Source: Candidatus Eisenbergiella stercorigallinarum (GTDB lineage Bacteria; Bacillota; Clostridia; Lachnospirales; Lachnospiraceae). From it: a stretch of 19,699 bases of DNA. The position numbers and the translations under genes were made by a program. The notes beneath the pieces were generated by a model. It had not been told where the DNA came from, made no database searches, and worked only from the letters and a program-made list of their open reading frames with translations. Where the stretch lies: the NCBI GenBank assembly GCA_019120525.1, contig DWUW01000289.1, positions 1 through 19,699 on the forward strand, written 5' to 3'. Positions 5,993-13,341 of the stretch are shown one piece after another (the first letter of the stretch is position 1; each line of letters begins with the position of its first letter).

Positions 5993-7255
5993 TCATAATC
6001 CCCCCGCCTGGGGCAACTGTTTTTCCATCCGGAGCAGATCATATTTCTCCGCCGGCGCGGAAAGCCTTACCCGAAGCCGCTGCTTCGCGTGGGGGGCGCT
6101 CTCCATCTCCTGTCCGTCCCCGTCCAGGATGCGTTCCACGCGGGCGGGAACATCCCGTCCGTCCGGCTTCATGATCTCGATCTCATCTCCCACACAGAAC
6201 TTGTTGCGCTGCTCAAGGAAGAGCAGCCCGTCTTCCCCGACCGCTTCCACAATGCCCAGATATACCGCTTCGCTGATATAGGTGCTGTTATCGTAGATCT
6301 GGGATTCCTGCGTGGGCCTTCCGAAATAAAAGCCGGTATTGAACTTCCGGTAAGTGCATTTCCCGATCTCATGCAGATACCAGTCCATGTTCGCCCGGTA
6401 TGCTTCCTCCCCGCCGCTCAGGTAATCGTCGATGGCCTTCCGGTAGGTCCTGGCTACCGTCGCCACATAGAGCGCCGTCTTCATCCGTCCCTCTATCTTG
6501 AAGCTGTCTATCCCCGCGCCGATCAGCTCCGGGATATGTCCGATCATGCACAGATCGCCGGAGTTAAAAATATAGGTCCCCCGCTCGTTTTCATAAACGG
6601 GAAGATATTCTCCCGGCCGGGTCTCCTCTACCACCGCATATTTCCAGCGGCAGGGATGGGTGCAGGCTCCCTGATTGGCATCCCGCCCGGTAAAATAATT
6701 GCTCAGAAGGCACCTTCCGGAATAGGAGATGCACATGGCGCCGTGCACAAAGCTCTCGATCTCCATCTCCTCCGGAATGTTGGCCCGGATCTCCGAAAGC
6801 TCCTTAAGCGTCAGCTCCCTGGCGGACACCACCCGCTTCGCCCCCAGCTCCCACCAGAAGCGGTAGGTCATATAGTTGGTATTGTTGGCCTGGGTGGAAA
6901 TATGGATCTCCGCTTCCGGCCAGACCTTCCTGGCCAGCGTGAACATGCCCGGGTCCGAAATGATCAGGGCATCCGGCCCGATTTCCTTCAGTTCCTTAAA
7001 ATATGCCTCCGCTCCCTCCAGGTCCCGGTTATGGGCAAAAATATTGGCGGTCACATATACCTTCACGCCCCGCCCGTGCGCGAAGCGGATGCCCTCCGCC
7101 ATATCCTCCGCGGAAAAGTTCTTCGCCTTCGCCCGAAGCCCGAACGCTTCTCCGCCGATATATACCGCGTCCGCCCCGAAGGTCACCGCCGTTTTCAGGA
7201 CCTCCAGGCTTCCGGCCGGGATCAGAAGCTCCGGCCTTTTCTTTGTATCTTTCAT
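5993..7255 (-). CDS. trhP: U32-family peptidase-like protein, TrhP/YrrO type (tRNA U34 hydroxylation)
   Basis: This 420-residue protein is a U32 family member. It has the N-terminal PELLIPAGSLEVLKTAVTFGADAVYIGG barrel start, and the signature ESFVHGAMCISYSGRCLLSNYFTGRDANQGACTHPC at about 167-202. Cysteines at 175, 182, 198 and 236 have nearly the spacing of the four ligands described for the 4Fe-4S cluster of E. coli UbiU, so a cluster is plausible. In B. subtilis the U32 pair YrrN/YrrO makes 5-hydroxyuridine at tRNA position 34, using prephenate, and TrmR (YrrM) methylates it. Here the gene starts 4 nt after trmR, matching that operon, so TrhP is the best call. Only one U32 gene is present here, as opposed to two in Bacillus. 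The ATG at 7255 has AAGGA 9 nt upstream, inside the end of trmR. Confidence 0.85.
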   Translation of the reverse strand: MKDTKKRPELLIPAGSLEVLKTAVTFGADAVYIGGEAFGLRAKAKNFSAEDMAEGIRFAHGRGVKVYVTANIFAHNRDLEGAEAYFKELKEIGPDALIISDPGMFTLARKVWPEAEIHISTQANNTNYMTYRFWWELGAKRVVSARELTLKELSEIRANIPEEMEIESFVHGAMCISYSGRCLLSNYFTGRDANQGACTHPCRWKYAVVEETRPGEYLPVYENERGTYIFNSGDLCMIGHIPELIGAGIDSFKIEGRMKTALYVATVARTYRKAIDDYLSGGEEAYRANMDWYLHEIGKCTYRKFNTGFYFGRPTQESQIYDNSTYISEAVYLGIVEAVGEDGLLFLEQRNKFCVGDEIEIMKPDGRDVPARVERILDGDGQEMESAPHAKQRLRVRLSAPAEKYDLLRMEKQLPQAGGL

Positions 7256-7259
7256 CGTT

Positions 7260-7910
7260 CTATTCCTTTTCCCGCTTTACGCTGACCGCCACGCCGTCCC
7301 CCACAGGAAGGATGGAAGTCACCAGCGCAGGATGATGCTTGATCTCATACAGGTATTCCCTCATCCGGGTATGGATGGTGCGGTTTCTTCTCGTCACCGC
7401 GTAGCGGGATTCCAGGATATCCCCGTCCTGAAGCACGTTATCCGATACCAGCAGGCCGCCGTCCGAAAGCAGGCGCAGCACCTGCGGAAGAAGGGCGGGA
7501 TACTGCCCCTTCGCCGCGTCCATGAAGATAAGGTCATAGGGTCCGGACAAACCTTCCAATACCAGGGCAGCATCTCCCTCAAGCAGCGTGATCCGCTCTT
7601 CTCTCCCAAACCTGCGGAAATTCTCCCTGGCGACGGGAATCCTTTTTTCATATTTTTCAATCGTTGTGATATGACAACCCTCCGGCGCGTATTCGCTCAT
7701 ACAGAGCGCAGAAAAACCAATCGCCGTTCCCACCTCCAGGATCTCAGAAGGCCGCTTTGCCGCGATCAGCGTCCTCAGCAGGCTCTGGGTTTCCGGTCGG
7801 ATCACCGGCACATTGGTTTTCCTTGCTTCCTTCTCCAGTTCATTCAGCCAGGCGGGATTGCCCGCGTCCAGGGAATTGAGGAAGGCTGTCAGACGTTCCT
7901 CCAGAATCAT
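7260..7910 (-). CDS. trmR: tRNA 5-hydroxyuridine methyltransferase
   Basis: The 216-residue protein is a class I SAM O-methyltransferase of the catechol-methyltransferase-like family. The SAM-binding motif ILEVGTAIGFSA lies at 57-68, the acidic ribose-binding residue is in TTIEKYEKR (82-90), and the metal ligands are D131 (FMDAAKGQY) and D157-N158 (SDNVLQDG). TrmR of B. subtilis (YrrM) methylates ho5U34 to 5-methoxyuridine in tRNAs that read several codon boxes, which broadens wobble pairing. Placement directly before a TrhP-like U32 gene supports this over small-molecule methylation. The ATG start at 7910 is preceded only by a weak, distant GGAAGGA. It follows the short MltG-like gene by 27 nt. 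Confidence 0.85.
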   Translation of the reverse strand: MILEERLTAFLNSLDAGNPAWLNELEKEARKTNVPVIRPETQSLLRTLIAAKRPSEILEVGTAIGFSALCMSEYAPEGCHITTIEKYEKRIPVARENFRRFGREERITLLEGDAALVLEGLSGPYDLIFMDAAKGQYPALLPQVLRLLSDGGLLVSDNVLQDGDILESRYAVTRRNRTIHTRMREYLYEIKHHPALVTSILPVGDGVAVSVKREKE

Positions 7911-7937
7911 CGCAGTCTCTTGTCCTTCCGCATTCCG

Positions 7938-8339
7938 TCATTCCTCCGGGCGGGACGCCGACATGGTCTCGATCATCTCCTCCGGCGTCTGGGAGGTATT
8001 CAGCGTGTAGGTCCCAGGCTGGATCCCGCTCTTAAAGCCAACAAGCTTCTCCTGGATCACAAAGAGCCCCGCGTCCCGGATCAGCCCGGCCTGTTCCAGT
8101 TTATCCGCCACATCCCGCACGCTGTCCGTCTCCTCCACCGTAATCGGGATATCCGTCCCGGGCGCTTCCGCCATCGGCTGCTCCCCGAAGATCCGCTCAC
8201 CGTAGGTATACGCCATGCTTCCAAGGCGGTAGACCACCATAACGATCAGTACCACGGCCACGATCTTCACCACGGTATACACCGCGTTTCCGGCGACCTC
8301 TGTTCTCTTTTTTACCGCACGTCTTCTGCTGCTACTCAA
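7938..8339 (-). CDS. short MltG-like membrane protein lacking the transglycosylase domain
   Basis: The 133-residue protein has a basic N-terminus (SSSRRRAVKKR), one membrane segment at about 17-40, and a C-terminal region at about 64-128 (ITVEETDSVRDVADKLEQAGLI, then GIQPGTYTLNTSQTPEEMIETM). That region matches the LysM-like substrate-binding part of MltG/YceG. Full MltG, an endolytic transglycosylase that cuts nascent peptidoglycan, is about 340 residues with a catalytic Glu in a large C-terminal domain. That domain is absent: the frame stops normally and only 27 nt remain before trmR, so this is not a recent frameshift. The location matches yrrL (mltG) before yrrM in B. subtilis. The start is a TTG overlapping the ylbF-family stop by 8 nt; no ATG occurs before residue 34. 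A peptidoglycan-binding or regulatory role is inference. Confidence 0.75.
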   Translation of the reverse strand: MSSSRRRAVKKRTEVAGNAVYTVVKIVAVVLIVMVVYRLGSMAYTYGERIFGEQPMAEAPGTDIPITVEETDSVRDVADKLEQAGLIRDAGLFVIQEKLVGFKSGIQPGTYTLNTSQTPEEMIETMSASRPEE

Positions 8340-8664
8340 AATCCACCGCCTCTGCCAGCTTTACATCGATTTCCTGCATCATCCGGCAAAATGCCAGTTC
8401 CGCGTCCAGGAATTCCTCCACCAGAGGATCCTCCCGGAATTTCTCATATTCTCTCTCAAAAGCTTCCATTTTGTCAAGCAGATCTTCCGTGTACGCGGAA
8501 TTCTGCAGTTCAAAATTCCGCATGCGGTAATCGTCGATCTTCTCCCGCATGTTCCCGGCGTTATCCACTCTTTCGCTCTGTCTCCGGTATTCCTTATAGA
8601 TCTCGGAGTCCCGGATAGCCTGTGCCAGCTGCTTCAGCGCCTCCTGTACTTCCACTTTCTTCAC
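8332..8664 (-). CDS. YlbF/YmcA-family regulator
   Basis: The 110-residue, almost wholly helical protein matches the YlbF/YmcA family: an N-terminal amphipathic helix (VQEALKQLAQAIRDSEIYKEYRRQSERV), a central DDYRMRNFELQ helix, and the C-terminal FREDPLVEEFLDAELAFCRMMQEI helix (about 76-100). In B. subtilis, YlbF, YmcA and YaaT form a complex that shapes RNase Y activity, mRNA maturation and competence/sporulation decisions. Here the gene lies 13 nt after RNase J, suggesting a link to mRNA decay. The start is GTG at 8664 with a weak site; an in-frame GTG at 8655 has CGGAG 8 nt upstream and may be the real one. The 3' end overlaps the MltG-like gene by 8 nt. Confidence 0.85.
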   Translation of the reverse strand: MKKVEVQEALKQLAQAIRDSEIYKEYRRQSERVDNAGNMREKIDDYRMRNFELQNSAYTEDLLDKMEAFEREYEKFREDPLVEEFLDAELAFCRMMQEIDVKLAEAVDFE

Positions 8665-8677
8665 TCCGTTCCACGCG

Positions 8678-10357
8678 TCACACGTCCATGATAATAGGAA
8701 GGATCATGGGACGGCGCTTCGTTTTTTTCCAGATATAGTCGCCGAGGGAATCCTTGACGGCAGACTTGATCCTGCCCCAGTCGGTGCAGCCCTTTCCGAT
8801 GCAGCGGTCCAGCACATCCCGCATCAGCTCCTGCGCCTCGTCCATCAGCTCGTCCGATTCCTTCACATACACAAAGCCGCGGGAAACCAGGTCCGGTCCG
8901 CCCACCAGCTGCCCGCTTGCGCTGTCCAGCGCCAGCGCGACGATCATGATCCCGTCCTCCGCCAGATGCTGACGGTCCCTGAGCACCACATTTCCCACGT
9001 CCCCGACGCCGAGGCCGTCCACCAGGATCGCGCCCACCTGGACACGCCCGGTCACCTGGGCCTTTTCACTGTCCAGCTCCAGCACGTCGCCTGAGTTGAG
9101 CATAAAAATATTTTCCTTCGGGATCCCCAGATCCACAGCGATCCTCTGCTGTGCCTGACGGTGCTTGAATTCCCCGTGGATCGGCACGGAGTATTTCGGA
9201 TGCACCAGCGTATAGATCAGCTTGATCTCCTCCTGACAGGCATGTCCTGACACATGGGCATCCTGGAAGATCACCTCCGCGCCCTTCCTAAGCAGCTCGT
9301 TTATCACCTTTGTCACCGCTTTTTCGTTCCCCGGGATCGGGTTGGAGGAGAAAATGATCACGTCATTGGGCGTGATGGAGATCTTCCTGTGCACGCTGGC
9401 CGCCATACGGCTTAAAGCCGCCATGCTCTCTCCCTGGCTTCCCGTGGTGATGATAACGGTGCGTTCATCCGGATAATTCTTAAGCTGCTCGATATTGATC
9501 AGCGTGTTTTCCGGGATGTTCAGGCAGCCCAGGTTCATGGCCGTATCGATGATGTTCACCATGCTGCGGCCTTCCACCACTACCTTTCTGTTGTATTTAT
9601 AAGCCGAGTTGATGATCTGCTGCACCCGGTCCACATTGGACGCAAAGGTGGCGATGATGATCCTTTTATTGGGATGCTCGTGGAAGATCGTATCGAAGGT
9701 ACGGCTCAGCGTCCTCTCCGAAGGCGTAAAGCCCGGCCGTTCCGCGTTCGTGGATTCACACAGGAGGGCAAGCACGCCCTTCCTTCCAATCTCCGCGAAC
9801 CGCTGCAGGTCGATGGCGTCGCCGAACACCGGCGTATAATCCACCTTAAAATCACCCGTATGGACGACGGTTCCCGCCGGAGAATAAATCGCCAGCGCCG
9901 CCGCGTCCACAATGCTGTGGTTAGTTTTGATAAATTCGATCCTAAACTGCCCCAGATTAATGGACTGCCCGAACTTGATCACCTTGCGCTTCGTGGATTT
10001 CAGCAGGTTATGCTCCTTCAGCTTGTTCTCGATGATTCCCATGGTCAGCCTGGTGGCGTAGACCGGGATGTTCATCTGCTTCAGGATATAGGGAAGGGCC
10101 CCGATGTGGTCCTCATGTCCGTGCGTGATCACAAACCCCTTCACCTTCTCAATATGGTCCTTCAGATAAGTGATATCCGGGATCACCATGTCAATGCCCA
10201 GCATATCGTCGTCGGGGAAGGAAAGGCCGCAATCCACCACAACAATACTGTCCTCATACTCAAAGGCAGTAATGTTCATGCCAATCTGCTCCAGGCCGCC
10301 CAAAGGAATGATCTTCAACCTGGAGCCGCCATTATTCACCTGTTTTGTTTTCTTCAA
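8678..10357 (-). CDS. rnjA: ribonuclease J
   Basis: The 559-residue protein is a metallo-beta-lactamase/beta-CASP RNase J, which degrades and matures RNA as a 5'-3' exonuclease and also has endonuclease activity. The metal motif H79-G-H81-E-D83-H84 (THGHEDHIG) is intact, with H147 (KTNHSIVD) and D169 (HTGDFKVD). The beta-CASP region covers about 210-360, followed by SGHACQEE and the PIHGEFKH histidine. A C-terminal domain from about 450 ends in KRRPMILPIIMDV, typical of the family. The start is TTG at 10357, with GGAGG 8 nt upstream; the next Met is residue 27, inside the conserved GGLEQIGMN block, so the TTG is well supported. It heads a tight operon with ylbF, the MltG-like gene, trmR and trhP. 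Confidence 0.95.
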   Translation of the reverse strand: MKKTKQVNNGGSRLKIIPLGGLEQIGMNITAFEYEDSIVVVDCGLSFPDDDMLGIDMVIPDITYLKDHIEKVKGFVITHGHEDHIGALPYILKQMNIPVYATRLTMGIIENKLKEHNLLKSTKRKVIKFGQSINLGQFRIEFIKTNHSIVDAAALAIYSPAGTVVHTGDFKVDYTPVFGDAIDLQRFAEIGRKGVLALLCESTNAERPGFTPSERTLSRTFDTIFHEHPNKRIIIATFASNVDRVQQIINSAYKYNRKVVVEGRSMVNIIDTAMNLGCLNIPENTLINIEQLKNYPDERTVIITTGSQGESMAALSRMAASVHRKISITPNDVIIFSSNPIPGNEKAVTKVINELLRKGAEVIFQDAHVSGHACQEEIKLIYTLVHPKYSVPIHGEFKHRQAQQRIAVDLGIPKENIFMLNSGDVLELDSEKAQVTGRVQVGAILVDGLGVGDVGNVVLRDRQHLAEDGIMIVALALDSASGQLVGGPDLVSRGFVYVKESDELMDEAQELMRDVLDRCIGKGCTDWGRIKSAVKDSLGDYIWKKTKRRPMILPIIMDV

Positions 10358-10627
10358 TCAAAATACCTCCGTATCTCCTACGGAAAGGACCGCAGCTGCG
10401 CCCGAACGGAAGATCAGGCGGACGATGCCGGCGGTTTTCCTTCGTCTCCCTGCCGCCCTGCGCGCGTATCTGACCCTATCCGGGCTGATCCCGTTACGGC
10501 CGGCACGTATCGGGCCGGCCGCCTTTTCCCGCGCAGCTGATGTCTTCTCCGTATATTTTTATAAACAGCAGACCGGTTCCCCGTTCCGGGACGGCCTGCT
10601 TTTTACCCTTGTCATACGCCGGGCGCG
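10358..10627 (-). other. 270-nt gap between the DUF1292 gene and rnjA: two hairpins, no credible gene
   Basis: The gap is GC-rich and no reading frame with a plausible start and binding site covers it. It contains the hairpin at 10567-10600 and a second inverted repeat, ggccggc (10498-10504) and gccggcc (10514-10520) with a 9-nt loop. A GGAGG for rnjA lies at its downstream end. A promoter for rnjA should be here or upstream, but I could not identify a convincing one; the only AT-rich stretch is around 10545-10565. Confidence 0.6.
10567..10600 (-). terminator. possible terminator after the ireB-ruvX-DUF1292 operon
   Basis: On the minus strand AGCAGGCCG and CGGTCTGCT form a 9-bp stem with one G-U pair, and CCC/GGGG can pair inside the loop. 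Only an imperfect T-rich stretch (GTTTATAAAAAT) follows, so termination may be partial. On the plus strand TTTTT follows but the stem has an A-C mismatch. Confidence 0.45.
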
Positions 10628-10927
10628 TCACCTTTCCAGTTCCACGTCCTCCAGCATATCCGCGAAAACAGAAGCGACCGCGTCAAGCTCCTGTTCTTCC
10701 TCCACGGTCTCATAGACCGCTTCCGGATCCTCCGGTGAAGAGACATCCTTTAAGATCAGCGCCTCTCCCTCTTCCTCGTCCAGGCTTTCCGTTACCAGGA
10801 TATAATCCCGGCCCGCAAGCCTTGTCTGTTCCAGCACATAAAAATCCACGGCTTCTCCGCCGTCCGGGCAAAATGTAATCTTTTCCAAAATATATTCCCG
10901 CTTTCTTTCCGCAGAATCCTGTATCAC
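10628..10927 (-). CDS. DUF1292 family protein (YrzB-like)
   Basis: The 99-residue, very acidic protein fits DUF1292: ITFCPDGGEAVDFYVLEQTRLAGRDYILVTES (about 17-48) forms the family's strand pattern, followed by the Glu/Asp-rich stretch LDEEEGEALILKDV and EAVYETVEEEQELDAVASVFADML. The molecular function of the family is unknown. In B. subtilis yrzB follows yrzL and yrrK (ruvX), and the order is the same here. The GTG start overlaps the ruvX TGA stop (GTGA), which implies translational coupling; GGAGG is 13 nt away, a long spacing. It is the last gene before the 270-nt gap upstream of rnjA. Confidence 0.85.
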   Translation of the reverse strand: MIQDSAERKREYILEKITFCPDGGEAVDFYVLEQTRLAGRDYILVTESLDEEEGEALILKDVSSPEDPEAVYETVEEEQELDAVASVFADMLEDVELER

Positions 10928-11367
10928 TCCCGGGATTCCGCCTCCGTATTTTTCCGATAATCCAGATAACCCTGCAGAATAAGGACCGCCGCGATGCGGT
11001 CCACATGTTCCTTTCTGTTCTCCCGACGGATCCCGGCCTCCATCATCGTCCGGTCCGCAGCGACGGTGGTCAGCCGTTCATCCCGGAAAACAACCGGAAG
11101 GGCCGTCCGTCTTTCCAGCTTTTCGGCAAACTCCCTGGTAACCGCCGCCCGTTCCCCTTCCGTATCATTCATATTCCTGGGAAGCCCCAGTACGATCAGC
11201 TCCACCTCATACTCCTGGACAAGCTCTTCGATCCTGGCCAGCGTACGGCGCAGCTTGTTCTCTTCTTTTCTTCTGATGATCTCGATTCCCTGGGCAGTCA
11301 GAAGCAAAGGGTCACTGACGGCGACCCCGACCGTCTTCGACCCGAAATCCAGTCCCATAATACGCAT
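10924..11367 (-). CDS. ruvX: YqgF/RuvX-family putative pre-16S rRNA nuclease
   Basis: The 147-residue protein has the RNase H-like fold of YqgF/RuvX. The first catalytic Asp is in MGLDFGSKTVGVAVSDP, the second acidic region is IVLGLPRNMNDTEGE, and the third is FRDERLTTVAADRTM followed by KEHVDRIAAVLILQGYLD. YqgF is known for 16S rRNA 5'-end processing; the family was once proposed to resolve Holliday junctions. Start choice: an in-frame TTG at 11376 directly abuts the binding site, whereas GAGGG is 9 nt from the ATG at 11367, giving MRIMGLDFGSKTVG, the usual N-terminus. It lies between ireB (39 nt gap) and the DUF1292 gene (overlapping), the conserved Firmicutes order. Confidence 0.92.
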   Translation of the reverse strand: MRIMGLDFGSKTVGVAVSDPLLLTAQGIEIIRRKEENKLRRTLARIEELVQEYEVELIVLGLPRNMNDTEGERAAVTREFAEKLERRTALPVVFRDERLTTVAADRTMMEAGIRRENRKEHVDRIAAVLILQGYLDYRKNTEAESRE

Positions 11368-11406
11368 GTTCTTCAACCCTCTTTGGGAGATCCCGCGGCA
11401 GGCAGG

Positions 11407-11688
11407 TCAGCCCCAATGATTGTTCTTAATATACTCCTTCAGCATCTCTTCCACAATCTCATCCCGCTCCGCACGCATGATCATGCCCCGGGCATTCTTG
11501 TGGCTGGTAATATAAGTGGGATCGCCCGACATGATGTAGCCGACGATCTGATCGACCGGATTATAGCCCTTCTCCGTCAGCGCCTCGTAAACCGCCGCCA
11601 GAATGACCTTTACTCCGTTTTCCGGTTCCTTCTCCACTTTAAAATACTGTGTGCTGCCAAAATCCTGATTCTGCATTTCCCGCTCCAT
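11407..11688 (-). CDS. ireB: IreB-family regulatory phosphoprotein (DUF965, YrzL)
   Basis: The protein is 93 residues from the ATG at 11688, or 89 from an in-frame ATG at 11676 (MQNQDFGSTQYFKVEKE), which better matches homologues and has GGAG 6 nt upstream; both remain possible. The family signature runs from TQYFKVEKE through VKVILAAVYEALTEKGYNPVDQIVGYIMSGDPTYITSHKNARGMIMRAERDEIVEEMLKEYI. In Enterococcus faecalis IreB is phosphorylated by the Ser/Thr kinase IreK, and it affects intrinsic cephalosporin resistance; the kinase-acceptor threonines are near the N-terminus, where T13 is a candidate. The start of the operon has a promoter at 11728-11756. No kinase gene is present in the window. Confidence 0.9.
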   Translation of the reverse strand: MEREMQNQDFGSTQYFKVEKEPENGVKVILAAVYEALTEKGYNPVDQIVGYIMSGDPTYITSHKNARGMIMRAERDEIVEEMLKEYIKNNHWG

Positions 11689-11727
11689 TCTATCCTGCCC
11701 CTCACTTCAGGATACCTGTTCCATCCT

Positions 11728-11756
11728 ATCATAACCTACTTTTCCGGAAATTTCAA
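11728..11756 (-). promoter_or_regulatory. promoter of ireB-ruvX-DUF1292
   Basis: Minus-strand TTGAAA (11756-11751) and TATGAT (11733-11728) are 17 bp apart. The start near 11721 leaves about 33 nt before the ireB ATG at 11688. Confidence 0.75.
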
Positions 11757-11764
11757 ATACTTTC

Positions 11765-11806
11765 CGCAGACGGCCCCGGCGTGCCTGTTACGGGGCGCTC
11801 CGTCCG
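11765..11806 (-). terminator. hairpin downstream of mtaB (weak terminator candidate)
   Basis: On the minus strand CGGACGG pairs with CCGTCTG (one G-U) and CCCCG pairs with CGGGG, separated by an AGCG bulge on one side. It starts just after the mtaB stop and ends before the ireB promoter. No T tract follows, so termination is uncertain. Confidence 0.4.
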
Positions 11807-11810
11807 CCTG

Positions 11811-13262
11811 TTACCGGCCCGGTTCCATCCGCAGGATCCCGTCCGTCAGAAAGCCCGTCACCCGGCCCGTGACCAGCTCGTTCCTTCCTGCCAGGCCTTC
11901 GGGGAAGGCTGCCTTCACATAGGTCTGCGTATGCCCCAGCCTCCAGCTTTCCCCGGAAAGCGGAAGGCAGTCCTCCGTCAGCACCGTAATCTCCTTCCCT
12001 ATGTATGTCTCCCGGTACTCCCTGCTCATCCGGCTTTCCAGCTCCAGCAGCCTGGCGCTTCTTTCGTTTTTCACCTGCTCCGGGACCTGATCCGGCATGG
12101 CCGCCGCGGCAGTCCCCTGACGGACTGAATACTTGAACACATGCATCTCAAAGAAATGTACCTTTTCCAGGAACGCCCGCGTGGCCGCGAATTCCTCTTC
12201 CGTTTCCCCAGGGAAACCCACGATCACATCCGTGGTGATCGCCGGCCGGCCAAAAACCTCCCGAAGAAGCTTTACCTTTTCATAGTATTCCTCCGCCGTA
12301 TAATGTCTATTCATCCGTTTCAGCGTCGCGTCGCACCCGCTCTGCAGGGAAAGATGAAAATGAGGGCATACCTGGGGAAGCGCCGCAAGCCCTTCCGCAA
12401 ATTCCCGGGTGATGATCCTGGGCTCCAGGGAGCCCAGACGGATCCGTTCGATCCCCTCCACGCCCGCGATATCCTTTACCAGATTCAGCAGATACTGCCT
12501 CTCCTGCGCCGTCCGCCTCAGATCGCTTCCTCCCGCCAGATAATCCCCATCCGTCTTCCGGATGAAATCCATCCCGTAAGAACTGATATGGATCCCCGTA
12601 AGCACCACCTCCCGGCAGCCGGCCGCAGCCAGAAGACGCACCTCCCGCAGTACATTTTCCGGCTTTCTGCTGCGCACCCGCCCCCGCGCGTAGGGGATGA
12701 TGCAGTAAGAGCAGAACTGGTTGCAGCCGTCCTGGATCTTCAGATAGGCCCGCGTATGATCCTCCGGGAGCCTTTTTCCCGGTACGGCCTCTTCCGGCTC
12801 CGGCAGCATTTCCTCGTAATCCCGCTCCCTGTCCATATCGGCCACGCTCCTGTGATCCAGCGTTTTTTCTGCCGCAATGACGGACGCCGCCTGCCCGCCA
12901 TTGTGGCCTTCTTCCCTTTTCTCCAGGAATTCCTCCAGGATTTCCGGCAGCTCCTTCTTCCGGTTATTTCCCACCGCCAGATCGATGCTCTCGTCCAGAA
13001 GCGCCTTTTCCTTTCCGGTCTGCACATAGCAGCCAACCGCCACCACCACCGCGTCCGGGTTCCGTTTTTTCGCCCGGTGCAGCATCTGACGGCTCTTTCT
13101 GTCCGCGATATTCGTCACCGTGCACGTATTTACGATATAAATATCCGCTTCGCTATCGAATGGTACAATCCGGTATCCCTTTTCTTGTAACTTTTGTCCG
13201 ATTGCCTCAAGTTCATAGGCGTTCACCTTACAGCCCAGATTATGCAATGCTACACTTTTCAT
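11811..13262 (-). CDS. mtaB: tRNA (t6A37-C2)-methylthiotransferase MtaB
   Basis: This radical-SAM methylthiotransferase of the MiaB/MtaB family adds a methylthio group to t6A37 in ANN-reading tRNAs. The N-terminal UPF0004 domain has its three cluster cysteines at 11 (HNLGCKVNAYE), 47 (NTCTVTN) and 78 (AVGCYVQ). The radical-SAM cysteines are 180, 184 and 187 (GCNQFCSYC). LGSLEPR, SLQSGCDATLKRMNRHY and TDVIVGFPGET follow, then a C-terminal TRAM-like region. The HxLGCKVNxYE start marks MtaB and not MiaB. At 483 residues it is longer than the usual 430-450, with extra sequence between UPF0004 and the radical-SAM domain (about 117-165) and near 235-255. The ATG at 13262 has GGGG 8 nt upstream; the ATG at 13286 has no site. 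It is divergent from the HPr-like gene. In B. subtilis mtaB (yqeV) follows prmA and rsmE. Confidence 0.93.
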   Translation of the reverse strand: MKSVALHNLGCKVNAYELEAIGQKLQEKGYRIVPFDSEADIYIVNTCTVTNIADRKSRQMLHRAKKRNPDAVVVAVGCYVQTGKEKALLDESIDLAVGNNRKKELPEILEEFLEKREEGHNGGQAASVIAAEKTLDHRSVADMDRERDYEEMLPEPEEAVPGKRLPEDHTRAYLKIQDGCNQFCSYCIIPYARGRVRSRKPENVLREVRLLAAAGCREVVLTGIHISSYGMDFIRKTDGDYLAGGSDLRRTAQERQYLLNLVKDIAGVEGIERIRLGSLEPRIITREFAEGLAALPQVCPHFHLSLQSGCDATLKRMNRHYTAEEYYEKVKLLREVFGRPAITTDVIVGFPGETEEEFAATRAFLEKVHFFEMHVFKYSVRQGTAAAAMPDQVPEQVKNERSARLLELESRMSREYRETYIGKEITVLTEDCLPLSGESWRLGHTQTYVKAAFPEGLAGRNELVTGRVTGFLTDGILRMEPGR

Positions 13263-13295
13263 AGTAATCCCCGCTATTTTTGTCATGTTTGATGC

Positions 13296-13324
13296 TTGAC
13301 TTTTACCCCCTCTCCCTTTAATAT
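13296..13324 (+). promoter_or_regulatory. promoter of the HPr-like gene
   Basis: TTGACT (13296-13301) and TAATAT (13319-13324) are 17 bp apart on the plus strand. The start near 13331 leaves a leader of about 65 nt with an inverted repeat and a strong ribosome binding site. Confidence 0.75.
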
Positions 13325-13341
13325 GTAAGCAGAAGGTATCA

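Noticed and set aside
4518..6281. 587-codon plus-strand open frame
   Set aside because: It is antisense to glnN and the start of the U32 gene, crosses the glnN promoter and leader, and shows no protein family features.
6876..8618. 580-codon plus-strand open frame
   Set aside because: It is antisense to four well-identified genes, with no recognisable domain.
10437..10615. Minus-strand open stretch upstream of rnjA as a lost gene
   Set aside because: The roughly 60-codon frame has no start codon or binding site, and its Arg/Gly/Pro-rich translation resembles no protein I know.
13263..13340. A promoter for mtaB in the divergent region
   Set aside because: A TTACAT with TAAAAG pair exists at 17-bp spacing, but both boxes are poor matches, so I did not annotate it.
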